Positions 23,303-34,806 of a DNA stretch of 64,000 nucleotides are shown one piece after another; the stretch's first letter is position 1, and every line of letters begins with the position of its first letter. The stretch is taken from NCBI RefSeq assembly GCF_004210375.1, contig NC_134837.1, positions 158,141,310 through 158,205,309 on the forward strand, in the 5' to 3' direction. Both the position numbers and the translations under genes were made by a program. The notes beneath the pieces were generated by a model. That model did no database searches. It was not told where the DNA came from and saw nothing but the letters and a program-made list of their open reading frames with translations. The DNA comes from Tachypleus tridentatus (taxonomy: Eukaryota; Arthropoda; Merostomata; Xiphosura; Limulidae).

Positions 23303-23566
23303 GGCCCAGTGTGGTGAGATGGTTAGGGAGCTGGACTCTCAATCTCCACATTGCGGGTTCGGATCCCCGTCACACCAAACATGCTCGCACGTTCAGCCGT
23401 AGAGGCGTTATAATGTGATGGTCAATCCAACTTTTCGTTAGTAAAAGAGTAGCCCAAGAGTTGGCGGTGGGTGGTGATGACTAGTTACCTTCACTCTAGT
23501 CTTACATTGCTAAATTAGGGACAGCTAGCGCAGATACCTCTCGTGTAGCTTTGCTCAAATTTAAAA
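23303..23566 (+). mobile_element. SINE-A copy
   Basis: Head ggcccagtgtggtgagatgg is diverged but the B-box-like tgcgggttcggatccccgtc is intact. The body is complete and the tail is degraded to A-rich sequence. Confidence 0.9.
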
Positions 23567-24807
23567 AAATATATTTTTATAATATTTTTTCCTAAATCGC
23601 TTTCTTAATGAAGAAATTGAGCTTCTTTTTTTTGTAATAATGAATATTAATTTTATGCATTAATTGTTATCAACAAAATAATTATTCTTTAAAAATAAAA
23701 TTTCTAAAGTTACGGTAAAGTGAGTTTAATACAGAATATCAAAGTTAGTCTTTCTAGTGAAGAATCATCGTGATATTTCAGAGTAAAGGTTTTTTTCTGA
23801 TGGAGAATCCAAAGTATGCTATGAATTAAATTGTTCTGTAACTAAAGGAATCTCAGGTCCTTCGTACGGAGTTCGTTGCGTATAAATTTGCAGGAATTTT
23901 GTAGTAACTCTATGTTCGTAAGCAATAGAACTTTATTTTGTTTCTATTTGAGTATAAAGTCATCAAAACATAAAAAAATTACGATGCCAAAAATTGCGAA
24001 ACGTGAGAGTGACTTATTACGGAGAAAATTTGAAACTTTGAGAAAGAAAATGAAACGTTAGGATGCAAGTCACAAAAAGAAAGAGCAAGAAAGAGATAAT
24101 TTTTCTAACAAAGTTATGAAGCAAGATCTACTGAGGAGAAGTCAGGAACAAATCCGAAATATAGAATAATGTCAAATTTCTACCCAAGATGCAGTTAGAA
24201 GAGATCAGAATCAATTTCGTGACAGAGAAGCACAAGTTCAACTCACCAATGCCTTGACCAAAATATTGGTCTACCAGCAGAAACCCTAGTCTTTCTGACA
24301 CTTCTGTTCTCTTTGAAGCTATCCAACCAGAACACCAAGAAATAATGAAAGGAAAGCTCACAAATAATTTTATTTTGCCATTAAAACTAGCCTCGCAACA
24401 AGGATTTCACTTTGTGGATCAGCCAATCAAAATACAACATTTATAAGATGATTCGGTCTTCACCACTGTTTTATTTCATAGTCATATAAATCTAATCAAA
24501 CACTTTGTTTTTAGTTTTTGTTAAAACATTAGATGGATTGCTTGATATTTTGTAACAATAAAATATTTATTGATATAATGTCATATATAAAATATGATGT
24601 TTTTAGTAAGAGCATCATCATAATTTTTATTTTTGTGTGAATATTTAATGTAAGTGCAACTCTTTTGAGCTGTTTGATGAACAACTTGACCCTATGATGA
24701 AGTACCACTTAGTGTGTGTTTACACAGGGGCAAATATGCTCGTATATATATATATATATATTGTATTGCATGACTTGAACACATTTCTAAAAGAAATATG
24801 GTTTTTT
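23567..24807 (+). other. Unassigned, with a charged repetitive coding-like remnant
   Basis: From about 23980 to 24290 a plus-strand reading gives Arg/Lys/Glu/Gln-rich segments (KRESDLLRRKFETLRKKM, DAVRRDQNQFRDREAQVQL). They resemble the charged N-terminal repeats found before some Helitron-type helicases, but this is only composition and rhythm. It is interrupted by stops. A (TA)n run lies near 24745-24762. Nothing else is recognised. Confidence 0.3.
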
Positions 24808-24915
24808 TTATTTGTAGTTAAGTACAAAGCTACACTAAGTAGCACACCACGGATATTAAAACCCAGTTTCTAGCGTTATAAGTTCGCAGAAATATTGCTG
24901 TACTACTGGGGAAGG
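24808..24915 (-). mobile_element. SINE-B copy
   Basis: Inverted: tail tagttaagtacaaagctaca, body cacaccacggatattaaaac and head region ttctagcgttataagttcgc through tgctgtactactgggg. Confidence 0.8.
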
Positions 24916-26235
24916 GGCTCTAAACCATATGTAACTAGTTTCTTTCAGTAATTTCCACAGGATACAACCTGCATATTTAATCTGAAGATATATATTAGGT
25001 TCACATGCCTATATGATTGAAAGACAAATTCCACTAACACTCTACATCTGTCACAGAAGATAAGCAAATGTCGTTGTTTAGAAACATAAACATAGTTTTA
25101 CTCAAACTGGATGCTGCTATACATAGAATAAATGATGTACATTATGCAAAAATTCCACATATGTATGATACATATACAGGCAATACGTATAAATTGCATG
25201 AGAAATATGAGTAAATGTATATTTTACATTAATATATGTGTATATTTGCTCCATGTACATTTTGATTTCTGATGTAAAAAAATGAAGTATTTTCCATGAT
25301 GCCTTTATAATCATGTCACCACAATATCAGTTATTTAGCGCATTAATGACAATGGTATAAAATACAAAATACACTATTTTATTATTAACATCCTATTTAT
25401 AATGAGATTTCAGTGGAAAAACTGCAACATTTAGATGAGGATAATCACTGTCAGTTGTTGTAACCATCCGCCTCTCTGTGGTCGAAGCTCTGTGTATGGA
25501 AGCTAAAATTATAGTTGACAACTATTATGCACCACAATATGTAGATGGAATAATGAACTTTAACATTTGAGAGCTGAATTCTGGTATTTCGCGCTGTATT
25601 TTTGTTTTGTTTTTACTAATAAAGTGGTTAAGAAAATACCAAGGGAGCAATTCCATTTGTAAAAATGTCACCAATAATGTAGTATATTAAATACCATAAT
25701 TATCAGCAGAGGACTAAGCAAGAGAAGGTAATTGATTTTAACGAAATATAAAAGATATCTTTATTAAAATTTTAATTGAAGCATAATTACAGAACGGCTT
25801 CATAACTTAGAGAGTGAAAACTGTTTGTAGTGCGCATGCTTATTGAATGGGCAGTCTTTAGGTTGCGATTGGTCCGTTAGAAAAATATGTAAGTATAAAG
25901 AAATATTGATTATGCATCATATTATTTAGTGGTTTGTTGCCTAACTTTTCACGTTATTGTGCATCTAGACACAAGAAAGGTCGATTTTCTCAATCACAGC
26001 AGGTTCATCGCAAAGGTACATTAATTTACACTTACCACAATCGTTTTAAAATTGATCCATAAATTGACTTCGTTTGAATGACTTGAAACATTTTTATGTA
26101 ACATTAAAAATATTTTAGTTTACAGTCAAAGAAAGACATCTGTTTTTCGTCATCATCTTGAGGAATTGAAAAGATTCCTCTTTTAAAGTTCTCAAAAATC
26201 AGTGAAATCTTCATTTAAAGAAAGAGATAACAATA
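24916..26235. other. Intergenic, no gene seen
   Basis: AT-rich; a minus-strand frame at 25117-25314 is Tyr/His/Ile-rich low-complexity coding and unlikely to be real. Confidence 0.5.
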
Positions 26236-26410
26236 ATGGCGCTTTATCACACGTTAATGAAATGGCCAATGATCGTTTTGTGTTTAGCAACTGTTCCAGA
26301 TTTACCAACTTGGGGAAAACGACTCTTCCTAAAAGAAAAGCACAATACCAAGTGTCAACTGAAAAACTACATCTTGGACTTGTTCCAAGATATGTATACG
26401 CCATCTAGTG
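26236..26410 (+). CDS. Candidate first coding exon of a small secreted protein
   Basis: ATG at 26236 in a good context (aacaataATGG) opens a frame that starts with a signal-peptide-like run (MALYHTLMKWPMIVLCLATV) and continues KRLFLKEKHNTKCQLKNYI to PSS, where G|GTAAGA at 26411 is a good donor (phase 1). The region is open in two plus frames and one minus frame at once, which is unusual in such AT-rich DNA. A pyrimidine-rich acceptor at 26760-26784 would add a short second exon. Family not recognised. It could also be the start of a longer secreted gene reaching the Hint exons 5 kb downstream on the same strand, but no sequence links them. Confidence 0.4.
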
Positions 26411-26784
26411 GTAAGAAGCGAACACTATTTTTATTTACTTCACTAGAATAAAGTCAAAATGTTTTAGACTGATATAATTTACAATACAGACAGAACTTAA
26501 AACACCTGGGAACACAATAACATTTGAACGTATTATAAATCTTTACCTATTAATAATAAATTTCAACCTAACTTTTTAAAAGTTTTATTACAAAATCATT
26601 TTACTTCTTGTTTTAATTGGTTGGATAATATTGATCACAGCTAGTATTTATTTGAAGATCTGGATTTTCAAAAAAATAACTTTTTGCTGGAAGAAAAACT
26701 TGCATAAAGAGTCTACTTCTAGCAAAATTGTTTTTCCTTTATGTAGCATAATAATACGATTGCTCTTTCTTTCTGTCTCTGTAG

Positions 26785-26807
26785 TGATGTGCCGATTAAA
26801 ATTTTAG
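26785..26807 (+). CDS. Candidate short terminal exon of the same peptide gene
   Basis: After the strong polypyrimidine tract and AG at 26783-26784, joining at phase 1 gives V-M-C-R-L-K-F and a stop at 26805-26807. The product would be about 66 residues with one cysteine on each side of a ~20-residue stretch. This is an inference from splice signals only. Confidence 0.25.
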
Positions 26808-28329
26808 TGCGAAATTCTGTGTTATTTATACTATACAGATTACTTTCAAAATTATATTAAATGTTGATTAAATCAATACACTGTATTTCAACACAGTTCA
26901 GGCTTCAAGGAATGTACTGTAAAGCAAGATCCCATTTATTAGTTTGTTTTATTGGTGAAGATGTTTCGTGAGGCCAAGTTTTTAAGTAGTATGTACTTAC
27001 GAATATATTTTTGCTTATGAACGAGCTGCTATGTTTGAGACAATATACCATTTTCAAATCCCTGAATAGTTAGATACGTAAAAAATATGCAAACGTAAAA
27101 TAATGTCCGGTACACAGATAGATATCTATGTCTTTATAAATTTTAATGAGCAACAAACTTTCTGTTTTTTATTTTAAGGTTTTTATAACATTTTTGCGTT
27201 CTTGCACTTTTTACCACTACTTCGTACCCTGTGAATATATCTTCATCAAATCTGATATAGAGATTTTTTTATGTCCTTAGAGAGAGAGATACAAATTTTC
27301 CGTTTTGCATTTTATATTTTAAGGTTCTGATTGACAATTTTGCTACTACCTCACATCTCCTAATGAATCTTTACCAAACTGGTGTGGGGGTTAATAAGAT
27401 CAGTGGAAAGTTTCGGTTTCATATTTTTTTTTTTTTTTTTTTTGCAGTTTTTATGGGCACTTTTGTGTTTCTAAGAATTACTTAATCCCCTGTATATGGA
27501 CGTTCACCGAATTTGGTATGAAGCTTTGTTGGGTCTGCAAAGTTTCGGTTTAACACATCGCTGTTTTTACAGTTTTTATAGGTTTTTTTTACAACTATAT
27601 ATAAGGGAAGCGACTTTTCATGTTCTAATAGAAGATTTCATTAATAACGAATTTATATAACTGCCGCCCATATAGTTTCCTATATTTTTCAAATAGTGCA
27701 AGCTACACGTTTTATAGAAATATACCTTTTCTAAAATCAAAAAGTGGAATGAAACACAGAGGAGGCAATTACATTCCACTCGGTAGATGGCATTCCTGAC
27801 TTATATACACATATACAAAAAACAAGGAAGTTTATGTAGGACAATTCTATAATTTTGTGGTTCCAAGATATATAATATTTTAGTAAACATGCAAACGAAC
27901 GCTTTTCTTATTTTAAAATCGGAAGTTAGTTGTTTGTTAATAACAATAAGGAGAGATAACATTATGTTCAATAATGGGTTATTGTACATTTTAAAGATTT
28001 ATTTGCAAGGATATAAGTTTAAACGTGGTTTCAAGATGCAGAATTTACAATGAAAGTCTTTAACCAGAGTGGTAGTTCTTAAACTTTTTCACGAAACAAA
28101 GTCAGTTTCGTTGATCTTCATAAAATCTGTAAAACTAACAAACACCACAATGTTTACATAATTAAGTAAAAGAGTTAATGAAAATTTAAATTAAAACATC
28201 AGTTTTGTCTAATTTAATACAATATTGTTTAAAGGAAAATGAAACTTGATATTCAGATCGCGGGCTCTTGGTGTCATTGCATCATAGGTTGAAAATCACG
28301 GAACTAGACCGTTTCAGAAGCTATCAAAA
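26808..28329. repeat. Intergenic with a degenerate ~125-bp tandem repeat
   Basis: From about 27150 to 27600 a pattern recurs three to four times: a T-rich start with a ttttaaggttt/cagtttttat block, a cctcac/cccctgtata block, ttcaccgaatttggtatgaa or a variant, and aaagtttcggttt at the end. One unit has a long T run (27426-27443). No gene is seen elsewhere in the interval. Confidence 0.55.
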
Positions 28330-28406
28330 GCAGTGTAAGACTAGAGGGAAGGCAGCTAGTCATCACCACCCACCGCCAACTCTTGGGCTACTCTTTACCA
28401 ACGAAT
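28330..28406 (-). repeat. Internal SINE-A fragment
   Basis: Only the constant middle of SINE-A (agtgtaagactagagggaag through ctctttaccaacgaat) is present and well conserved. Head and tail are absent. Confidence 0.85.
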
Positions 28407-28914
28407 CTTTCTAGTAAGATATGTTCAAAACGCCATATGATAGGTAAAGATCAAGAGACTCCAGTGTAACTAATGCTAAAAACATATAACATAATGAAAA
28501 GAAAAGGCAATATGAAAATTTATAGCAAACACTTAAATCACTGTGATGTACTGGACATTGAAAGTACCATAAAAATAAATGACCATGCGCATTATAACAA
28601 AAGTGGAACACAATTTATCAAATAAAACTGTATTTCATTATAGTAAGAATTGAACTGACCATATATAAATAATAAACTAAACTAACTTATTTATACCGAA
28701 ATTTAAAATACCCTCTGAGTGAAATCTAACAGTACACCACTTCAGTATATTAAAACATAAGGATAGCTTATAGACAAATGTGTATAATCATGTACAAAGG
28801 TGTTAGTAAAAATGTAGAAAAAAACTAAACAACGTGAAACACTTTCCAAGTTAAAGGTTTATTCGTCAATTTAATAGGTTACACTCTATCTCTCATAAAA
28901 GGTGTTTTGTTTTT

Positions 28915-28990
28915 ACTGCAAACCTGAGGAAGGGCTATTTCCCAAAATGTTGTTTTCCAATTCGTCAATAAAACTTTGAAGAAGGCCTCG
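28915..28990 (+). mobile_element. Penelope-type terminal sequence with a hammerhead-like core
   Basis: The string cctgaggaagggctatttcc, then caaaatgttg and caataaaactttgaagaagg, is typical of Penelope-like element ends. CTGAGGA fits the hammerhead CUGANGA core, GGG/CCC can form stem II, and AAAAT stands where GAAA would be needed. No RT is next to it. Confidence 0.45.
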
Positions 28991-30287
28991 CTTTTTCTTT
29001 TTCAATTTTGTAGTTGGGATAATTTGAAGTTGTTATTATTTCCATAGTGGCTAGAAATCGAGCCCGTACGTCAAACAGCGTTACTACAAATTGAGGTAAA
29101 AGGTTGACCCCATAGTGTTTAGTAGTAAACTACCATATGCTTTCCTCTCCTGCACATAAAGGGCATTATTTGTAGAATAGGGTAACTAGGGCGTTCCTAG
29201 ACTCTGGAGAGGCTCAAAGTGGCAGTTTCTGAGAGAGATTTCTAGTCAGAACGGATTAACACAAATACAAATTATGCTATATCACAACTGAACTGGATAC
29301 CTCACGCGAGGTCAGCCTTCTTTGCACTCACTCCCAAAGCCTTTTGTGAAATGATGTTCGTGCTACGCAGTTCTCTTGTTAATGGTCGTCATACGGTATG
29401 AAAGTAAAGTGAAAGCCAATATGTCGAAGAAACTTTTGTATGCACCGACTTATTATTTATAAATTTCTTTGTATATAGTTTTGTTTTTACCTGGAAAATT
29501 GCTTTTAGTTATATAATATCTATATATATCTTTAGAAATTACAATACAATAGAAAAAACTAAAGACAGTTCGTATTGTATCGGACCATCGTATTTATCAT
29601 TGACGAAGGTGGACCGAACTATATTTGTGATAAAATCTAAAAACGAATCTCACTAAAGAAAAGAAGTGTTTTGTTCCTAAGGTTATAGTATCAAATTATC
29701 TATTAAAATATGCGATGCATTAGGAACCGGCAGTAAGTTATAAGATACTTCCTATACGACCACCGGATTAGTTGCTATGACGACGCCCATCATAATTTTG
29801 CATCATTGGTGTGGTTTCTTATTACAAGCTGAAGGACAGGAGTTTCGTTATAGAATATGAAATTTTATATTGCTTTATCTTTTGAGAAACTCTTGATGGT
29901 GAATAAGACATTATAATGTACAGAGCGTAAATTAAAAATATCTCCAAATAAGTCATGCGATTCTGTTACGTGTAACTAGTTGGATGCCATTTTACAAGGA
30001 TTAACATTTTACTACGAAGGGCCGTATAGAACCTACGTTCCATTATGTGGAATAAGTGTTGTAATATAGCAAGTTTTAGCTTTCTACCAGAAAATACTAA
30101 TAAAGGAAGAAGAATGAAAATATTTGAATAAGTAAAAAAATCAGATTACTTTCAACTTAATATTCTTATTGTTTCAGGTTTTTTATTTATTATTGACATA
30201 GGTGGGCGTGGCAATACTAATGATAACTTCCAAAATCAAACCTTATTAACAAAAGAAATTTTGTCCTTGAGGTTACAGTATTAAATG
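28991..30287. other. Intergenic; weak retroelement trace
   Basis: Near 29170-29240 a short reading RAFLDSG resembles the start of a retroelement aspartic protease; I treat it as a doubtful fossil. About 29585-29700 and 30179-30290 look like diverged copies of one sequence (tatttat.attgac..aggtgg and cct.aggtta.agtat). No host exon is seen. Confidence 0.35.
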
Positions 30288-30387
30288 TTGAAAGCTGTGT
30301 GAACAATAATTTGATACTTATTGAAAGTTGTGTGAAAAATAATTCAATATTTATTAAAAGTTGTGTGAACAGTAATTAGATTTTTAT
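30288..30387. repeat. 33-bp tandem repeat, three units
   Basis: Units starting ttgaaagctgtgtgaacaat repeat three times with about 80 percent identity. Confidence 0.8.
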
Positions 30388-31616
30388 TCTATGCTTGAAA
30401 AATAAGGAAGCCGCCTCTTATGGAAATACAATAAAGGCCTTAATGCAGTGACTTTTCCATAATGTTTTTGAAGCAATACTCCAAAATGCTCTTCTACCAT
30501 TTTTATACGAAGAACGAGGGATCTGTAATTTATTTCAGCAAATATATTAACATTTGTATGCAAATATGGTGAATTTTCTATCAATATAGTATCTCCATGT
30601 TGGTCTAATGAATTCAGTAACTATTGTAGGAAAATTTCCACTCGCAGAATATGTTTGTTTGTACATGAATATATTTGACATTTATTAATTTTGAACTTTT
30701 TTACAATTTATGATTTTATCACAAATTTTACTGTTTTTTAAAGTTAAATAATTTTCAAATGAAACTGTAAATAACCATATAAAGTCATGGCGATTATAAT
30801 GAAAATGAAATACTAATTTTTGGTTAAGCATTGTTAAGAAGTTAGGTGTCAGAAGAAAGAGGTGAGAAAACGACAAGGGTTTGATCAGTCTCTATGAGAT
30901 CAGGAGATTATAGCACTACAAGTCAATAGAAAATGATTAAAGTGAGCGGTCGCTTTTCTTGTTCAGCTGATGAGGAGATTACAGGACCCATATAATAACG
31001 AAACATTATAATACAATCTAGTGAATAAAGGGTGTAGGATAAGAAAAGAAAAGGACCCTTTGGAGTTGGTTTGAGAAAATTTATGAAAGGCGGGAGTTCA
31101 ACGGAAAAAGAAAAGAAGAAAATACAGGGAGAGATGTGAGAGAAAGAATACACTGGAAAAAGTCGAAGGAAGAAAGTGAAAAAAAATGAAATAATGCCAG
31201 TAAGATACAAAACCTAGTTTTATATTCTACATGTTCTCGTTCTTCATTGTAGCAATAAACAGCAATATGTTATGTTTACATTAGTATCAGTGAATTTCTT
31301 ATAGTAATAAGTACAACCTAAATAAAATGGATAAAGATGAAAACGAAAAGCGAAGTTGTAAGTATGGTCTGATTGTAATAAAGTGTTGTCAAAGCGATCG
31401 CAGCAAATATATATTTAATCCGTGATGACTTGATTTTTTTCACCCTTGCGGTCCACATACAGTTCAGTTTGGTAGGTACTCTGAAACCAAGAAAAACAAA
31501 ACCGAAATTGAACTAACAATTTAGGTAATAAAACAAAAGTTTTATAAATTTTATCACCCCTTCTAAAAATGTCATTTATTTATTGTTGTTCAACTCTCCT
31601 TTATCAATTTTCTTAG
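30388..31616. other. Intergenic or intron; no exon recognised
   Basis: Upstream of the Hint exon I looked for the missing N-terminal Hint block (catalytic Cys, then GD-VL) on the plus strand and did not find it. An A/G-rich stretch at 30920-31210 yields a minus-strand frame of low complexity that I reject. Confidence 0.45.
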
Positions 31617-31791
31617 TGACAGATGATGGTACAGTGATGTCCAGCAAAGTGGTAGCGTTTCTTGATCGCCGTCCACGAGGAGATGCCGAATATCTGGAAC
31701 TGGCGACATCTGCTAATGTATCTATTAAATTTTCCAGTAGTCACCTGATTTTCGTTATTCACAATAAAACATTTCAAACCAGAGCTACCAG
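31617..31791 (+). CDS. Hint (hedgehog-type autoprocessing) domain, internal exon
   Basis: Acceptor tttcttag at 31616 and donor CCAG|GTACAT at 31792. The exon encodes DDGTVMSSKVVAFLDRRP, then EYLELATS, IKFSSSHLIFV and TFQTRATR. This matches the hedgehog Hint segment with the FLDRxP motif and the T/S-xx-H motif in SSSHLIF, whose His is retained. In hedgehogs this domain cuts the precursor and links cholesterol to the signalling half. The first codon is split (G|TG), so at least one exon with the catalytic Cys must lie upstream; I could not find it. No hedgehog signalling domain was seen in the preceding 31 kb. Confidence 0.8.
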
Positions 31792-32586
31792 GTACATTTG
31801 TTTTCCTTCTTGAATGTTCAGAGTTGTTGTATAAAAACATTTTCTTTAGTATGAATTTATTTGTATTATTGGTCTTTTACAAACCAATGGCTTATAACGT
31901 GATGACGAGGAACCCAGTTTTCAGAAAATAAAAGTTGGAGACGGTTTGAATGGGTAGTAAAATAAAATTTATTGCAAACGTACATCGTTTTGATAAGCTG
32001 ATGTCCAAACTTTAATAGTTTATAAGTTTCTTCCAACAGTATTAGACCAAGTAAACAAAACAAAACATGGTTAGCGTCCGATGTTTCGGAAAAAATAAAA
32101 GAGAAGGTCTTTGTTTTGGATCATTACGTTGAAAAAAGGTTTGAAATGATTTTGTACATGATTCTTGTTTATTTTCAAAGGGTCATGTCAAACAGAAGTT
32201 TTCTTTGTTATATTTTCTTCATCAAAACAATGCAACATTTAAAACAAAGGGCAAAATAAATCAACTATGTTCATCTAATTATTTATTCAGAAATCTTCTT
32301 TGTTTCTTTGTATGCCAGAAAAAACGATGATTCAAAAAGGAAAAAAAAAGAATCACCAAAACGTGGGAAGAGACGGCTGAAAACAGGAAGCGGGCGGGGA
32401 TATTAAACTTGTATTATTTTTACTTGTGAATTTTACTTGCTAATCGTCAGATAATATAGTGGCTAAATGAAACATCTTCGCTGATAAGAAAAGGATTAAC
32501 AATTTCAGACAACCTTGTAAACGTATAAATAATGCAAAATTGTTATCATGCCAAAGGTTCTTAACAAAGAAAATTTTATCAGTTTA

Positions 32587-32702
32587 TTGTAGTTGTGAAT
32601 TAAGTACAAAGCTACACAAGGAGCTATCCGTGCTCTGCCCACTACGGGTATCGAAACCCAGATTTTAGCGTTGTAAGTCCGCAGCCATACCGCTGAGCCA
32701 TA
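32587..32702 (-). mobile_element. SINE-B copy in the Hint-gene intron
   Basis: Inverted SINE-B with a good body: ctctgcccactacgggtatc, gcgttgtaagtccgcagcca and cgctgagcca at the head. The tail has lost its A-rich end. Confidence 0.85.
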
Positions 32703-32804
32703 TTAATTCATCTTTATATACTACTCATGTGTAGATTTTTTTTTTAAATATGCAAAATAACTTTTGCCTAGGTAGAAGAATGGACAAAAAATGTATTTAG
32801 AAGC

Positions 32805-32925
32805 ATTTTATATTACTAGTGTATTAAAACACATATTTTATATTACTAGTGTATTAAAACATATTTTATATTACTAGTGTATTAAAACATATTTTATATT
32901 ACTAGTGTATTAAAACACATATTTC
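32805..32925. repeat. ~28-bp tandem repeat, four units
   Basis: Four units of attttatattactagtgtat plus taaaac(ac)at, nearly identical and therefore recent. They lie in the intron between the first two Hint exons. Confidence 0.92.
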
Positions 32926-33735
32926 TTACTAAACAAAGATAAAATAATAAAGTGAAACAATAGTAGGTATTTTAAAAAAATATGTTAGTGGCAAAACGGA
33001 ATAGTTTATCCATTAATTTCATCAAGTCCTGAGCACTAAATGGACTTTTAAACTCATGTTAAAATAACAATGAAATCTGTATCTTTTATCTTTTTTCTTG
33101 TGGACTTCTTTGAAAGCTTGATACAAATTATTAAAACAAAACGAAACAAAACAAGGGAAACATAATATGTAGATACTGTGTCATAGAAAGGTAATGTACT
33201 AAACATAACACAAAAATATTATCTTATACGATTGATTTCTTCTATTAAAATAACACTGCACAACAATTTGTTTCAAAAGTTTTGCTTCCTGAAAAGTTTT
33301 TGCTGATTGTGACAGGTACCTGGTGGGTATGTACAAATATAGTTTTGGTTTTGCTTCATCACGTAGGAACTCTGAGAAATAGACAGTTAACTGTTTATCG
33401 GCAATAACGTATTCAATTGTGTTTATGTTTCTAATACGCTATTAAGTTCAACATAATTAAAAGTGTTTTGCTCCTGATTTTCGTTTGTATTCAGTGTCCA
33501 GTGCATCACGTTGCAGTGTTCAACAGTAGTCAGCAAGCATTGATGGATTCCAGTTGCCCTGATATCGTTTTTGCATTGTAGCAAAACTGAAGATTTCGAT
33601 GAAACAGAACGTGATTGGTACATTTGGATGTGATTTTTGTGATCAGCAGCCAAAAATCTATAAGGAACACCCAACAGTGTTCAAGAAGCAAAACTTTTTT
33701 GTGCAGTGTAATTTATTTTAGAAATTTTAATACCA

Positions 33736-33782
33736 GAGAGTCCCTTGTGTTGATTTGTGCTTAACTGCAAATAAACAAACGA
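33736..33782 (+). repeat. SINE-type tail fragment
   Basis: The string ttgtgcttaactgcaaataa ending in acaaac is a SINE-B tail without head or body. Confidence 0.4.
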
Positions 33783-34105
33783 AGTACGTAGATGTGATGA
33801 GTTAAAATGTTTTTTTAAATCCATGAATATTATACACTCATCGCCGTTATGAAAATCGTTACTGTATTTCTTTTGTATACAGACCCAAAGTGTGATGATA
33901 AGTTTTGATTAAGTAAAACTATTGTATAATAGCGAATAATAAATTAGACACAATGCCGTAATAGTATTCAAACACTTAAGTTAATTTAGGTTTCTATGCG
34001 ACGTGTTAAAAATGACTTAAAATCCAATAAATATTATACACGTTGTTATGATAATCTATATCTATTATTAAGGAAAAAATATTGTATTGTATATCACATT
34101 TCTAG

Positions 34106-34218
34106 GTATGCTTCTGAAGTTAACGTTGGAGACACGCTTGTAGTGTTGCATTACAACAATGGCACCAGCGAAACTGTATCGACGGTTGTAACGACCATAA
34201 CTCGGAGGATACTCAAGG
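34106..34218 (+). CDS. Hint domain, second visible exon
   Basis: Acceptor catttctag at 34105 and donor AAGG|GTTTGT at 34219. Joining at phase 2 to the previous exon restores an Arg codon and gives TRATRYASEVNVGDTLVVL, then TSETVSTVVTTITRRILKG. This corresponds to the hedgehog block F-AS-V--G--V-V. The introns on both sides keep frame, which argues for a real, selected gene or a young pseudogene rather than chance. Confidence 0.8.
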
Positions 34219-34614
34219 GTTTGTAAATTTGTTTTCAAAGTTACTTAATATTTTATAGCAGGTTTGGTTCGCGTTTACTTTCTACGCAGAGCAATGTAAT
34301 GATAAAGATCCACCGATAAAAAAAGTAAAGAGGGTATGGTGTTATCTAAATAATTCGTTAGTTATTTTTATCAGCTTCAACATGGTGAAGTATTTAGTGC
34401 GTGTTAATAACATTTTGTGCACTTGTATCAATTGAATTTTGAGACTGAAATTGTATAAAATCTACAGGAGTCAGTTTAGCTTATCGTAAATAACACAAAT
34501 TATAAAACCATTGAACAAATTAAATTAACTTTTCAAGATAAACACCAGTTTCCTTTAATTGTATGTAAATTTTAACTTTATATTTCATTTTCACATTTTG
34601 TTTGATTTTTATAG

Positions 34615-34682
34615 GAGCCTACGATTCTGTCACAAAGTACATCATAGACACTTTCTTTTACCAACCTCACAGCGTTCTGTAG
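34615..34682 (+). CDS. Hint gene, terminal exon
   Basis: Acceptor gatttttatag at 34614; joined at phase 1 the reading is KGAYDSVTKYIIDTFFYQPH, then SVL and a stop at 34680-34682. The start aligns with hedgehog G-YAPLT--GTIVV, but the following ASCY block is not there and the protein ends about where the Hint fold should close. The sterol-recognition tail of hedgehogs is missing. Either this is a short Hint-only protein or the last exon has decayed. Confidence 0.65.
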
Positions 34683-34806
34683 GCCATACATGGTAAATCA
34701 TGTATTAAATTATAAAAAAAGAATACCAGGTTCTCTTTGACCACCACCACCACTTTAAACGTTTACTGGTATGAGACTCGGAAGTATATATCCATTCTAT
34801 TTTCTA

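Noticed and set aside
29170-29240. RAFLDSG-like reading suggesting a retroelement protease
   Set aside because: Too short and isolated to call; at most an old LTR-element fossil.
30923-31210. 95-codon minus-strand frame rich in Phe and Ser
   Set aside because: It arises from an A/G-rich low-complexity stretch.
33423-33674. 83-codon minus-strand frame
   Set aside because: Composition is somewhat protein-like, but I recognise no domain and find no start, splice or repeat context strong enough to call it.
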